Notes: generated by a model from the letters alone, not told the origin. A stretch of DNA of 64,000 bases from Arcicella aurantiaca (GCF_003148625.1 NZ_QGGO01000006.1:62001-126000); one strand, 5' to 3'. Shown: positions 7,660 through 17,350, counted from the stretch's first letter. Program-made: numbers and translations.

Positions 7660-10600
7660 TTTTTGTAATCCATATTACTGTGGCAGATGCGTTTTTACTA
7701 TTTATTTGAAGCACTTTTCTACCTTGAACAATCTCTGAATCAGCGATTATTTTCCCATCTTTTGGATTGATATAATTTACGGTAAAATCACCTGAGAAAT
7801 TTGTCAAGTCTAAATTTACATTTTCGTTGGTTTCAGTATAGATGATGTAATTTTTGCCTAAATACCCTAATGCCCATTGATTTTTAGGCTTGCCTGATAA
7901 TTCAATTACATTCATTTGGGTGGTATTTTTCAAAAAATCAGGAGGTAAATTTTGGGGTAAATTAGCCAAGGAACCACCTGCCATAAACACTGCCCAACCA
8001 TTCGCATCGAAACTATCTCCCGAATAAACCACTGCTTTGTCAGGAAAATTTTGACGGTATTCTCGCACTGCTTTATAAATCTGTTCAAAAGATGAGCGTT
8101 TAGGGTTCAATAAGCGTGCGTGTTGGCGTGGAGCAAGATTTTGTCCTCCTTTGGGTTCGTAAATTGTACCGTTAAATTGATTGTGCCAATACCGAATATC
8201 AATCAAATCAATCGTTTTTGAACGATTTTTATCTGCTAAAATGGCATCTTGAACGTCTTTTGTAGTGCTTAATCCGATAGTAACATTTTTGCCTGTTTCT
8301 TTTTCCCATTCCTTAATGACATCAATCCAAAATTCTACAAAATGCAAAGGACCTGTATATTCAGCTCCAATCAGTTGAATTACTCCCGAATTTTCTGCAA
8401 AATTTGATAAACATTTTCGGATATAATCACGATGAATTTTACGACGAATTGGGTGCGAAATGTCATAAAATTGCTCCGCCATAAAAATTCGTTTGTCACC
8501 TGCATACGGCACAGGCTCTGGGAAACCCGTATTGTTAATATTATTGGCAGGTCGCCAAGGGAAATCGGCATAATGAGCCCCTGCTTCGATAATATTGTGC
8601 TGAAAGTAATTTTGATGAATTAGTACCAAATTTTTCTGGTCTGCCAAATCAGCAAATTGTTTTAATCTTCCCCAATACCATTTATTGTATTTTGTCAAAT
8701 CATATTTACTTAAACCGTCCCAAGCGGTTTCTTTTCCACTTCTGGCAAAAGGCAATTCATAAAAAGGCGTCCAAACTTCACCATCCATTCTACGGATTCG
8801 CTCGTGGTCGTCTCTTCGTCTATCGTACCAAAGTCCGTAATTATGGTCTAAAACCGTAACATTATTTTGTTGCATCCAATCGGTTAATTCTTCCAAATCA
8901 TCGGTTAAACCCAATCCTGATTGCCCTGGTACAAAACGAGTAATATGTGGTTTTGCATTTGCTAATCCATGTGGACGAGCAACGCCCGACCACCAAGGAA
9001 CTTCTTGTTTTCTACCTGTTAAAATCTCATCGTCACGTACCAACCAACCATTTTTGATTTGCATGGTTGGAGTTTTGATTACCGTTGTCTGTGTCTCCAC
9101 AGACGACAGTTGTCCAATCGTCTGTGGAGACACAGACAATTGCGGTAAAGCTTGTGATGACATTCGCCCAACTATAAACTCTTGCAAGGTAAACGCCTGA
9201 CTAACAGCATTTTTAGTCAATTCCATCGCTACTTCTACTTTCGGGCTACTGGATGCTTCTATTAAAGTTGACATCAAAAAAGTACGATTTTCGACTTCAT
9301 TTCCTAAACGGTCTTTTAATTGTGCATAAAATAAACTTCGAGGTTTTATGTGTTCGTTTGACATCTCCCAATGTCCGTCTCCTGCAAATTGAGCCCAAGT
9401 ACCAAACGCCCAATTTTGAGCCGTTGGGGGTTTTGCACATTCAACCATAGACGCTGAACATTGCCAAAAAACACTGTTGGCTGCCGACCAACCTGCACCT
9501 TGTCCGTCTTGTCCACGATTGGCAAAACGTAGGGCATTGCCATCAACATTTACAATATCAAACAATACGCCAGATGCCCAACTGTCAATTGTTCCACTAA
9601 AACTAAAAGGCGTTTTTGACTCGCATTGTACAAAGGCATTTGGACCTGTTGCACAATAACCAACCGCAAAATCGTGGTAGCCATTTTCAGCATAAATACG
9701 TTGAAAAAGTGTTTGTTGACCCGAAGTAAAAAAAGTGTATCGTCGCTGACCACCAATTTCAGAAATGGGTTCGGTTGAAATACAATCTTCGACAGTAATG
9801 CGTTTGGCAGAAGCTAAAATATTTACTGCCGAACCTGCAAAGTGTTTGAACGTTGTTTGTCTGACCCAGCCATCACTCACATTTTCAAAAGAAATTGCCA
9901 TCCAACGGTGGTCTTCGTCTTTCAAATTTGCTTTATCATAAGTAGAAATTAATTGTAGATTTTCTATGCCAATGTTTGAAATACGCCCATTCCATTGATA
10001 CGTTGCGATTTTGCCACCACCAAAAGTAGAATCTAAGGCAGTTGTTAAAGGCACGTCCAACGTAATTTCATTGGCATTAATAGCCGTAATTGTTCTATCC
10101 CAAAATAAATCTCGTTGATTTGGTTTCCAACCCAAAGCAGTAACTCCACCGCCAAAATGGTCAGTTTTTAATAATTCAATCCATTCTTTGGTTGATGGTC
10201 TGTGAATTTGAACTTTATCACCAACTTTGAAATCAGTTGATGATGAAACACTAATTTTTTGAGCATTTACAGGAATATATGGATTGATGATTTCATGCGT
10301 TTTACCAAAAGTTCGGTCATTTTTTCCTTTGATACGAATCAAGGTTTCACGAGAATCTCCTGCTCCAATAATGACTGTTCCTTTTTCGCCAATGCCCGCA
10401 CCACGTAGTACAACTCCCGATGTTTTAATGATTAAATTTCCTTTTACTTCAAATTGCCCTTTGTCTAATTGAACTGCCCCACGAAATCCGTTTTTATCTA
10501 AAGGTAAATTTGATACAAAATCTATGGCTGATTGTATTTTTTGAGTTGCATCTCCTTTCTGACTTTTCACAAAAACCTTTGTTTCAATCGTTGGAATTGG

Positions 10601-10792
10601 TTGTTCACTTGCCTTATATCCACAGTAAGAAAAATCAGGAATACGATTACCTTGTGTATCTGGGGTATAAGCTAAATTTCCTTTATCGCTCTGATAAACA
10701 GGCGATAAAGGAATAGTTTCTTTCTTTTTTTGTGAAAAAGAAATGTTAGAGGTAAGTATGAAAAATGTAATTAAACAAAAGTATTTATTCAT
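7655..10792 (-). CDS. secreted beta-helix protein with C-terminal DUF6298 domain
   Basis: Using the ATG at 10792 (an upstream GTG at 10804 lies in a repeat) the protein is 1045 residues with signal peptide MNKYFCLITFFILTSNISFS. Residues 30-530 look like a pectate-lyase superfamily beta-helix (GDATQKIQSAIDFVSNLP, GVVLRGAGIGEKGTVIIG, ITVEDCISTEPISE). Residues about 570-1045 match DUF6298 (VPWWSGVARPHGLANAKPH, HQNYFQHNIIEAGAHYADF, LIGAEYTGPLHFVEFW), apparently a TIM-barrel-like hydrolase domain with conserved acidic residues such as the E of IGAEYTGP. No activity is established for DUF6298 that I know of. Position between PL1 and the GH140-like gene argues for a role in pectin side-chain cleavage. 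A palindromic repeat encodes the linker between the two domains. Confidence 0.8.
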   Translation of the reverse strand: MNKYFCLITFFILTSNISFSQKKKETIPLSPVYQSDKGNLAYTPDTQGNRIPDFSYCGYKASEQPIPTIETKVFVKSQKGDATQKIQSAIDFVSNLPLDKNGFRGAVQLDKGQFEVKGNLIIKTSGVVLRGAGIGEKGTVIIGAGDSRETLIRIKGKNDRTFGKTHEIINPYIPVNAQKISVSSSTDFKVGDKVQIHRPSTKEWIELLKTDHFGGGVTALGWKPNQRDLFWDRTITAINANEITLDVPLTTALDSTFGGGKIATYQWNGRISNIGIENLQLISTYDKANLKDEDHRWMAISFENVSDGWVRQTTFKHFAGSAVNILASAKRITVEDCISTEPISEIGGQRRYTFFTSGQQTLFQRIYAENGYHDFAVGYCATGPNAFVQCESKTPFSFSGTIDSWASGVLFDIVNVDGNALRFANRGQDGQGAGWSAANSVFWQCSASMVECAKPPTAQNWAFGTWAQFAGDGHWEMSNEHIKPRSLFYAQLKDRLGNEVENRTFLMSTLIEASSSPKVEVAMELTKNAVSQAFTLQEFIVGRMSSQALPQLSVSPQTIGQLSSVETQTTVIKTPTMQIKNGWLVRDDEILTGRKQEVPWWSGVARPHGLANAKPHITRFVPGQSGLGLTDDLEELTDWMQQNNVTVLDHNYGLWYDRRRDDHERIRRMDGEVWTPFYELPFARSGKETAWDGLSKYDLTKYNKWYWGRLKQFADLADQKNLVLIHQNYFQHNIIEAGAHYADFPWRPANNINNTGFPEPVPYAGDKRIFMAEQFYDISHPIRRKIHRDYIRKCLSNFAENSGVIQLIGAEYTGPLHFVEFWIDVIKEWEKETGKNVTIGLSTTKDVQDAILADKNRSKTIDLIDIRYWHNQFNGTIYEPKGGQNLAPRQHARLLNPKRSSFEQIYKAVREYRQNFPDKAVVYSGDSFDANGWAVFMAGGSLANLPQNLPPDFLKNTTQMNVIELSGKPKNQWALGYLGKNYIIYTETNENVNLDLTNFSGDFTVNYINPKDGKIIADSEIVQGRKVLQINSKNASATVIWITKK
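9085..9139. repeat. perfect palindrome inside the DUF6298 coding sequence
   Basis: Arms 9085-9106 and 9118-9139 are a perfect 22-bp inverted repeat (core GTCTGTGTCTCCACAGACGA) around an 11-bp loop. It is translated in frame as part of the linker between the beta-helix and DUF6298 domains (LSVSPQTIGQLSSVETQTT on the coding strand). Sequence and symmetry resemble the intergenic repeats flanking the same gene, so it looks like a repeat copy captured as coding DNA. Confidence 0.85.
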
Positions 10793-10797
10793 AGAAG

Positions 10798-10885
10798 GTA
10801 ACACAGACTTCAGTCTGTATTTGAATCATAGCCGTCAGGCTAAAGAAAACAAGTTCAAATTCTAACAGACTAAAGTCTGTGTTAC
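10798..10885. repeat. palindromic repeat, GTAACACAGACT family, copy 2
   Basis: Arms 10798-10818 and 10865-10885 pair over 21 bp with one mismatch. The element fills the gap between the PL1 stop (10887) and the DUF6298 ATG. The arm sequence is nearly the same as that of the repeat at 7601-7659, so the DUF6298 gene is bracketed by two copies of one family. Confidence 0.85.
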
Positions 10886-10886
10886 A

Positions 10887-12521
10887 TTAAGGTTTTACCG
10901 TTTTTACAGAAACCACACTATTCAAATAGTCTTCAATGTTGGTATAACCATTATTGTCTTTATCTTTTGAAGCGTCGTTTGCATCTTTCGGATTCAGTCC
11001 ATTTTTAATTTCCCAAGCGTCTGGCATTCCGTCATTGTCACTGTCTTTATATGGCGTACCTTGATAAACAGGATAACCACCAACTTGAGCAATTTCGGTA
11101 ATAATTCCATTTTTATAAGAATCAATTGGCAAACGACGGTGCTTGAATTGTGAAGTTGGCAAAACAACGCCTTCAGTTATCTTGATTTTTCCTGTTTTCA
11201 CTTGTTCAATAACTCTTGTATCAACAGCATCACGTCTTGGAAGGGTTGCCCCTGCATTTGCTAACACATAATCATGAGCAACTTTTGTAGGCAAAATCGT
11301 AATATTTGGCATTGGTAATGGCTTATTCCAACGAATAGAATCTTTGTATTTTCCTGCGTTTGCCAAGTCTTCTACTTGTACGCCACCATTCCAATTATCT
11401 TTGGTTACTCGCTCATTTCCTTCCACAATATTACCCGAAACATAAGCACGACCAAATGTCAAATATTTCAATTTACTACGTCCAGATTCTGGCTTCAAAA
11501 TGCGGTATGCAATGGGTGATTCTTTTGGTGTTTGTGGACCGGGTTTAAAATAATTATTGATAATATTGTACATAGCTCGGTAGTCTCCACCATCAATTGA
11601 ACGGTGTACCCAGTTAAACATTACGTTATTGGTAAAATTGAAAATTCCGAACCAACCAATTGACGGATTACGCCCTGCATTATCTGCCCAAAGATTACGC
11701 ATAAATGTACAATTTTCGCCTCCAAGTGTACTACCAAAAGCATGATTCCAAGTATCCAAAGCTTCTGAGAAAATTGAGTTTTGAATCGTAATATTTACCG
11801 TTGGCAATTTGTCTTCAATTTTGCCCGTACTGTCATTATACATGTGGCGATACATCGACATATTTTCATCTAAACCCCAACTTGCCGAGACGTGGTCAAT
11901 CATAATATTACCAATTGGATTTCCGCCAATTGAATCGTCTCTACGTCCTACATTTGTTTCTCCTCTACGGAAACGCATAAAACGAACCACCACATCATGT
12001 GTATTAATCCAAACCGACTCGCCTGCTACGCAAACGCCGTCACCTGGTGCAGTTTGTCCTGCAATTGTGATGTAAGGAGCTCTAATAATTAAGGGTCTTT
12101 TTAAACGAATAATGCCCGAAACATTGAATACAACCACTCTTGCACCACCTTGTTCACACGCCCAACGAAGACTTCCTTCGCCGTCATCATTCAAGTTAGT
12201 TACGACAAATACTTTTCCACCACGACCACCAAACGAGTATGCTCCGCCACCTTCTGCTCCGGGGAAAGCAGGAATTTCGGCTTGTGGTAAATCAATTGGA
12301 CGAGCCGCCCAAGGGATATATGGTTTTCCATTTTTGGCATCATATTGAATAGTCTTCCAAGCTTTTTGCCAAGCAATATCCGACAAACGCCAAGTTTCTT
12401 TTAGTAAAGCATCGCTAACTTTTTGTACCGAGTCTGGAATCGTTGGGTATTGAGCGAATGATAAATTTTCACTACCTAATAGCGTTATAAGGATTAGAAA
12501 AATTAAGCTAAGTTTTTTCAT
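10887..12521 (-). CDS. secreted pectate lyase, PL1 family
   Basis: The 544-residue protein has signal peptide MKKLSLIFLILITLLGSENL and a right-handed beta-helix starting IPAFPGAEGGGAYSFGGRGG near residue 84, the hallmark opening of Bacteroidota PL1 lyases. Other family motifs are FVVTNLNDDGEGSLRWA, FNVSGIIRLKRPLIIRAPYI, DHVSASWGLDENM and AGRNPS. PL1 enzymes cut polygalacturonate by beta-elimination with a calcium cofactor. The tail (DSDNDGMPDAWEIKNGLNP) is a calcium-binding dockerin/thrombospondin-3-like segment common on these proteins. It is the first gene of the minus-strand operon and diverges from the GH2 gene. It probably opens the homogalacturonan backbone for the side-chain glycosidases encoded downstream. 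Confidence 0.9.
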   Translation of the reverse strand: MKKLSLIFLILITLLGSENLSFAQYPTIPDSVQKVSDALLKETWRLSDIAWQKAWKTIQYDAKNGKPYIPWAARPIDLPQAEIPAFPGAEGGGAYSFGGRGGKVFVVTNLNDDGEGSLRWACEQGGARVVVFNVSGIIRLKRPLIIRAPYITIAGQTAPGDGVCVAGESVWINTHDVVVRFMRFRRGETNVGRRDDSIGGNPIGNIMIDHVSASWGLDENMSMYRHMYNDSTGKIEDKLPTVNITIQNSIFSEALDTWNHAFGSTLGGENCTFMRNLWADNAGRNPSIGWFGIFNFTNNVMFNWVHRSIDGGDYRAMYNIINNYFKPGPQTPKESPIAYRILKPESGRSKLKYLTFGRAYVSGNIVEGNERVTKDNWNGGVQVEDLANAGKYKDSIRWNKPLPMPNITILPTKVAHDYVLANAGATLPRRDAVDTRVIEQVKTGKIKITEGVVLPTSQFKHRRLPIDSYKNGIITEIAQVGGYPVYQGTPYKDSDNDGMPDAWEIKNGLNPKDANDASKDKDNNGYTNIEDYLNSVVSVKTVKP

Positions 12522-12985
12522 TGTTCTATTAATAAAATCAATTGTTGTATGGATAATTTAACCTATCTGTTGATGCAATGATTTGATAAGTTTATATATT
12601 GATTCAAAATTACTATGAATAAAAAGCTACATGATATACAATTTTCTCTATAAATTATATTATTTTATCTTTGTACTATTTCAAGAATCATTTTTACATT
12701 TCAAACCTTATCTATCCTGTCTTACCATTGACTAATTTTAACTCACTTAAAAATATCTGTAATATCTTATCTCATAGCTATTTAGACAATTATTTTTCCT
12801 TCCACATCTCTTCCAAATTTCAAATTTTACTTTTACCCACAATTTTTCAGCTCGAAATCTCACTTTAGTATTTAGACAACAAGGTATAATACTAAGAAAA
12901 AATAATACAAAAAAGCACTTTGCAACAGAAGTACCTTTGTAAGGTAATTTACTCTTTTAGTACCCATCATCTAACATTATTTAGT
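12522..12985. promoter_or_regulatory. divergent promoter region between PL1 and GH2 genes
   Basis: This 464-bp AT-rich gap holds no credible gene. On the minus strand TAATTTTG (12605-12612) fits the TAnnTTTG -7 box and would drive the PL1 operon. On the plus strand TATCTTTG (12666-12673) and TACCTTTG (12932-12939) both fit, the latter about 45 bp before the GH2 ATG. Matching -33 elements are weak, so these are candidates only. Confidence 0.4.
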
Positions 12986-15406
12986 ATGTACAAAGCACAG
13001 TATTTGCTCCTGTTTTGTCTCTTTTTTTGCTTCAAAATTTCAGCTCAACAAGAAACCCGAACAATCATCAATTTTAATAAAGACTGGAAGTTTTATTTAG
13101 GAGATGAACCTAAAGCAAAAGACCAATTGTATCATGACGAATCTTGGCGAAAACTAAATTTACCCCACGATTGGAGTATCGAAGGGCAATTTGCCGAAAA
13201 TCATCTTGCAACTTCACAAGGTGGAGCTTTGCCAACGGGAATTGGTTGGTATCGAAAGAAATTTAAAGTTTCCCAATCATTCAAAAATAAGATTAGCTAT
13301 GTTGAATTTGATGGTGTTTATCGTAATGCTGAAGTCTGGATTAATGGACATTATTTAGGTAAACGCCCCTACGGATATAGCTCTTTTCGGTATGAAATAA
13401 GTAAATATTTGAAATATTCGAATGAGGAAAATCAACTCGTCGTTCGAGTTGACAATAGCGAACAACCTAATTCTCGGTGGTACACAGGCTCGGGTATTTA
13501 TCGAAATGTTCGCTTAGTGCATACTTCCAACCTTGCGATTGACCATTGGGGAACATTTATTTCTACCCCAAAAGTTACTAATCAAGAAGCTACTGTAAAG
13601 GTTGAAACGACTGTCAAAAACACTACCCAAAATTCGCAAAAAATTCGTTTGGTAAGTTCCATTATAGATGCTTCTGGCAAGGAAATCACAAGCACTTCTC
13701 AGGAATATGTTGTCAAAGACTCTTCTGCCACTTTTCAACAAAATATTGTTCTCCAAAATCCAACATTATGGAATATTAAAAAACCTTATTTGTACAAAAT
13801 AGTGAGTAAAATTTATGTACAGAATCGTCAATTAGATAGTTACGAAACGCCTTTGGGAATTCGTTTTTTTGATTTTCAATCTGCCACAGGTTTTAGCTTA
13901 AATGGCGTACCAACCAAAATATTAGGGGTTTGTAATCATCACGACTTGGGAGCATTAGGGGCAGCTATCAACGTGCGAGCCATGGAAAGACAATTAGAAA
14001 TTTTGAAAGAAATGGGCTGTAATGGCATTAGAATTTCTCATAATCCTCCTGCTCCAGAATTGCTTGATTTATGCGACAAAATGGGCTTTATCGTCATGGA
14101 TGAGGCTTTTGATATGTGGAAAAAGAGGAAAAATAAGAAAGATTACGCTCAAAATTGGGACGATTGGCATAAAAAGGATTTAGAAGATATGGTAAAACGT
14201 GACCGTAATCATCCTTCTATTTTTGTATGGAGTATTGGCAATGAAATCCGTGAGCAGTTTGATAGTACAGGCACAACCATTGCCAAAGAATTATCTGCCA
14301 TTGTAAAAACATTAGATAAAACTCGTCCAGTTACTTCTGCTTTGACGGAAACAAATCCTGATAAAAATTTTATTTTCAAATCTGGGGCATTAGATGTTTT
14401 AGGATTCAATTATAAACACGAAGGTTACGCCGATTTATTGAAAAATTTTCCAAATCAAAAATTTATTGCTACCGAAACTGCTTCCGCTTTGGAAACTCGT
14501 GGGCGTTATGATTTACCCAAAGATTCTGTGGTTTTTATGCCCAAAGATGGCAAATCTAAACTCACCAATGGCAATGCAGATTTTACGGTTTCTGCCTTTG
14601 ATAATGTGGCTGCTTATTGGGGAACAACGCACGAAATTTCATGGAATGCCGTCAAAAAATATCCACATATCGCAGGTTTATATGTGTGGAGTGGTTTTGA
14701 TTATTTGGGCGAACCGCACCCTTACCCCTACCCTGCCCGTAGTTCGTATTATGGGATTATCGACTTGGCTGGTTTTCCGAAAGATGTCTATTATATGTAC
14801 CAAAGCGAATGGACAAGCAAGCCTGTTTTACATATTCTACCCCATTGGAATTGGTCGGTAGGTCAAACCGTTGATGTTTGGGCATATTTCAATCAAGCAG
14901 ATGAAGTTGAGCTATTTCTAAATGATAAATCGCTGGGAATCAGAAAGAAAGAAAATGATAACATTCATGTTTCGTGGAAAGTGAAATATGAATCTGGGGT
15001 TTTAAAAGCTATTTCTCGCAAGAATGGAAAGACCGTTTTAACCAAACAAATACAAACGGCAGGCAAAGCAACAAAAATAAATTTGAGCGTTGACCGACCT
15101 ATTTTAAAAGCCAATGGTGAAGATTTAGCTTTTGTAAAGGTGAGTGTGACCGATGAAAATGGAAATATTGTGCCAAATGCAGGACATTTAATCAATTTCA
15201 ATGTATCGGGTGTTGGCGAGTTAGTGGGCGTGGATAATGGCTATCAAGCAAGTCTTGAACCTTTCAAAACCAATTACCGAAAAGCCTATAATGGTTTATG
15301 TTTGGCAATTATCCAGACCAAAGAAACCGCAGGGAAAATCATTTTAAAAGCAACGAGTGAAGGATTGGAAAGTAATGAAATTGTTATGGAGAGTTTGGTG
15401 GAATGA
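12986..15406 (+). CDS. GH2 family glycoside hydrolase with DUF4982
   Basis: The ATG at 12986 is preferred over an upstream TTG because it starts a signal peptide (MYKAQYLLLFCLFFCFKISA) and gives 806 residues. Domain order is a GH2 sugar-binding jelly-roll (LPHDWSIEG, GWYRKKFKV, WYTGSGIYRNV), an Ig-like domain, a TIM barrel with ISHNPPAPELLDLCDKMGF, the acid/base SIGNE (Glu about 420) and nucleophile ATETAS (Glu about 497), then DUF4982 and a final Ig-like domain. GH2 includes beta-galactosidases, beta-glucuronidases and beta-mannosidases, and the substrate cannot be fixed here. In RG-II-degrading loci a GH2 beta-glucuronidase acts on chain A, which would fit the neighbours. It heads the plus-strand block leading to the sigma/anti-sigma pair. 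Confidence 0.88.
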   Translation: MYKAQYLLLFCLFFCFKISAQQETRTIINFNKDWKFYLGDEPKAKDQLYHDESWRKLNLPHDWSIEGQFAENHLATSQGGALPTGIGWYRKKFKVSQSFKNKISYVEFDGVYRNAEVWINGHYLGKRPYGYSSFRYEISKYLKYSNEENQLVVRVDNSEQPNSRWYTGSGIYRNVRLVHTSNLAIDHWGTFISTPKVTNQEATVKVETTVKNTTQNSQKIRLVSSIIDASGKEITSTSQEYVVKDSSATFQQNIVLQNPTLWNIKKPYLYKIVSKIYVQNRQLDSYETPLGIRFFDFQSATGFSLNGVPTKILGVCNHHDLGALGAAINVRAMERQLEILKEMGCNGIRISHNPPAPELLDLCDKMGFIVMDEAFDMWKKRKNKKDYAQNWDDWHKKDLEDMVKRDRNHPSIFVWSIGNEIREQFDSTGTTIAKELSAIVKTLDKTRPVTSALTETNPDKNFIFKSGALDVLGFNYKHEGYADLLKNFPNQKFIATETASALETRGRYDLPKDSVVFMPKDGKSKLTNGNADFTVSAFDNVAAYWGTTHEISWNAVKKYPHIAGLYVWSGFDYLGEPHPYPYPARSSYYGIIDLAGFPKDVYYMYQSEWTSKPVLHILPHWNWSVGQTVDVWAYFNQADEVELFLNDKSLGIRKKENDNIHVSWKVKYESGVLKAISRKNGKTVLTKQIQTAGKATKINLSVDRPILKANGEDLAFVKVSVTDENGNIVPNAGHLINFNVSGVGELVGVDNGYQASLEPFKTNYRKAYNGLCLAIIQTKETAGKIILKATSEGLESNEIVMESLVE

Positions 15407-15411
15407 AAAAA

Positions 15412-15498
15412 GTAGGGGCGTATCGCATACGCCCTCAGACAAAATGGCCGTATGCGATACGCACTCGGACAAAATGGGCGTATGTGATACGCCCCTAC
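15412..15498. repeat. triple palindromic repeat (GGGGCGTATCGCATACGCC family)
   Basis: Arms 15412-15434 and 15476-15498 pair over 23 bp with one mismatch. A third partial copy lies between them at 15446-15466. The spacers CTCAGACAAAATGG and CTCGGACAAAATGG are near-identical direct repeats. It is locally GC-rich against AT-rich surroundings. It sits 6 bp after the GH2 stop and could serve as its terminator. Confidence 0.85.
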
Positions 15499-15615
15499 CG
15501 TAAAACTGACAAAAAAATAATTCAAAATCCATTAAGGGTATTTTTTACAGATTGTGTCTATTAAACAACAATTGAATAATTCAAAGAATAAATTGATTAA
15601 ATCATAGCTAACAAA

Positions 15616-16296
15616 ATGGTCTTAAAACACACAATTATCTCAGAAAATACCGACCAGTCAGATGATTTTATCAAATTGATAAATGAAGATGAAACACTCA
15701 ATGGAAAATTAATTTTCTATGATGCAGAACAAATCATTAGAGACGCATTTGTTGAAAATCCGCAAAGAGGATGTGAATTATTATTCAAGAAATACCATAA
15801 AGTTTTGTGTAGCCATGCCGTTCGATTTGTGTATTCAAAAGCCATAGCTGAAGATTTAGTAAGCGAAGTTTTTTGTCGGTTCTGGAAAAACAAAACCTAT
15901 TTATCTGTAACAACTTCGTACAGAATGTATCTTTTTCGGTGTGTTCGCAATGAAGCCCTCAATTATATACGTTCAGAATTTAAGGGTTTGGAAGGAATTG
16001 ATGCAGCTTATGCCAAAGAAATTTCGGTCGGACAAAGACCCGATGATATTACACAATTTGAAGAAATTTTACAGCAAGTTGAAGATTTGGTAGAATCATT
16101 AACGCCACAATGTAGAAAGGTCTTTTTGATGAATCGTTTTGAAGGGAAAAAATACCATGAAATTGCTGAGGAACTTCAACTTTCACAAAAAACAGTCGAA
16201 GCTCACATAGGAAAAGCATTATCACTTGTGCGGAAAGGTTTACAAAAACACTGGCTCGCAACAGCTCTAATCATGATGATGAGTAAGATGGATTAA
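15616..16296 (+). CDS. ECF-type RNA polymerase sigma-70 factor of a SusC-linked system
   Basis: The 226-residue protein carries sigma region 2 (FKKYHKVLCSHAVRFVYSKA, AEDLVSEVFCRFWKNK) at about residues 55-125. Region 4, with a helix-turn-helix, is at about 155-215 (CRKVFLMNRFEGKKYHEIAE, LQLSQKTVEAHIGKALSLV). An N-terminal extension of about 45 residues precedes region 2. In Bacteroidota such factors are held by a FecR-type anti-sigma and released when an STN-bearing SusC binds its substrate. The next two genes are exactly that anti-sigma and receptor, so it should activate this locus when the polysaccharide is sensed. It is located in the cytoplasm. Confidence 0.92.
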   Translation: MVLKHTIISENTDQSDDFIKLINEDETLNGKLIFYDAEQIIRDAFVENPQRGCELLFKKYHKVLCSHAVRFVYSKAIAEDLVSEVFCRFWKNKTYLSVTTSYRMYLFRCVRNEALNYIRSEFKGLEGIDAAYAKEISVGQRPDDITQFEEILQQVEDLVESLTPQCRKVFLMNRFEGKKYHEIAEELQLSQKTVEAHIGKALSLVRKGLQKHWLATALIMMMSKMD

Positions 16297-16351
16297 ACCA
16301 CATGACTCACTAAACAAACCTATTTAAAAACACTTTATCAAAGATTTTCCG

Positions 16352-17350
16352 ATGAATACAAATATAAACAAAGAGCTTTTGTTCAATCATTTTGCTCGAA
16401 AAACGTCTCCCTTACAACGCCAACTCATTGAAGATTGGCTAAAAGAGGAAAAAAACGAAGAACTATATTATCAATTGCTTGAACAATGGGAACAACATAA
16501 TTTACAATATTTACCAGAGACAAATCAGGCATTGACACACTTCATTGATTATATGGAAGCGGGTCAATCCTCAATTACCTCGACCTTAACCAATGCTGAG
16601 GAGAACCGCTATTCTCCTCGCTGGTTTAAATGGGCAATTGCTGCTTCTGTCATTTTTTGCTTAGGAATTTTGTCATTTTACTTTAAAAATCAACTCTATT
16701 ATCAAACTTATAAAACTCAAATTGGCGAGAATAAAACTATCAATTTACCCGATGGAAGTAAAGCCATTTTAAATGAAAATTCATCTTTAAAATTAGTTCG
16801 TTGGGGATTTGGCTCAGAAAATAGAGAAGTTTTTTTAACAGGTGAAGCCAGCTTTTCTGTAAAACACACCCTTGATAATCAGCAATTTATTGTAAAATCA
16901 GACAATCATTTTGAGGTAGTTGTTTTGGGAACAGAGTTCTCAGTTTATGCTCGTCAACAAGGTTCAAAAGTCGTCTTGAAAAAAGGGAAAGTCAGAATAG
17001 AATACACCGAGAACAATACCAAAAAACAGCTCATCATGAAACCCGGTGAATTAGTGAGTTTAGATACACAAAATCATATTCAAAAGAAAGTGGCGGTCAT
17101 AAAACCACAAAGTGTTGAAGCCAAAGGAAATCGTTTTGTTTTTGAAGAAACAAGCCTGCAAGAAGTTGGCTATTTATTGGAAGAAAACTATGGACTTTCC
17201 GTTGAAATAAAAGGAGAAGAATTATCTCAAAGAGTGCTAATGGGGTCATTCAGAGCTGAAAATGTTGATGAATTATTAAAAACTATTTCAGAATTATTAA
17301 ATATCAATGTGGTCAGACAGGGCAATCAAGTCATTTTGTCTGAATATTAA
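16352..17350 (+). CDS. FecR-family anti-sigma factor
   Basis: The 332-residue protein has a cytoplasmic N-terminal segment of about 90 residues that would bind the sigma factor. One membrane helix follows at about 92-108 (FKWAIAASVIFCLGILSFYF). The periplasmic FecR domain (IGENKTINLPDGSKAILNEN, GEASFSVKH, VLGTEFSVYARQQGSKVVL) comes next, and the C-terminal DUF4974 domain (FEETSLQEVGYLLEENYGLS, RVLMGSFRAENVDELLKTIS) contacts the STN domain of the transducing SusC. It starts 55 bp after the sigma gene and ends one base before a GC-rich palindrome that separates it from susC. Its order between sigma and SusC is the canonical arrangement, which makes the role secure. Confidence 0.93.
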   Translation: MNTNINKELLFNHFARKTSPLQRQLIEDWLKEEKNEELYYQLLEQWEQHNLQYLPETNQALTHFIDYMEAGQSSITSTLTNAEENRYSPRWFKWAIAASVIFCLGILSFYFKNQLYYQTYKTQIGENKTINLPDGSKAILNENSSLKLVRWGFGSENREVFLTGEASFSVKHTLDNQQFIVKSDNHFEVVVLGTEFSVYARQQGSKVVLKKGKVRIEYTENNTKKQLIMKPGELVSLDTQNHIQKKVAVIKPQSVEAKGNRFVFEETSLQEVGYLLEENYGLSVEIKGEELSQRVLMGSFRAENVDELLKTISELLNINVVRQGNQVILSEY

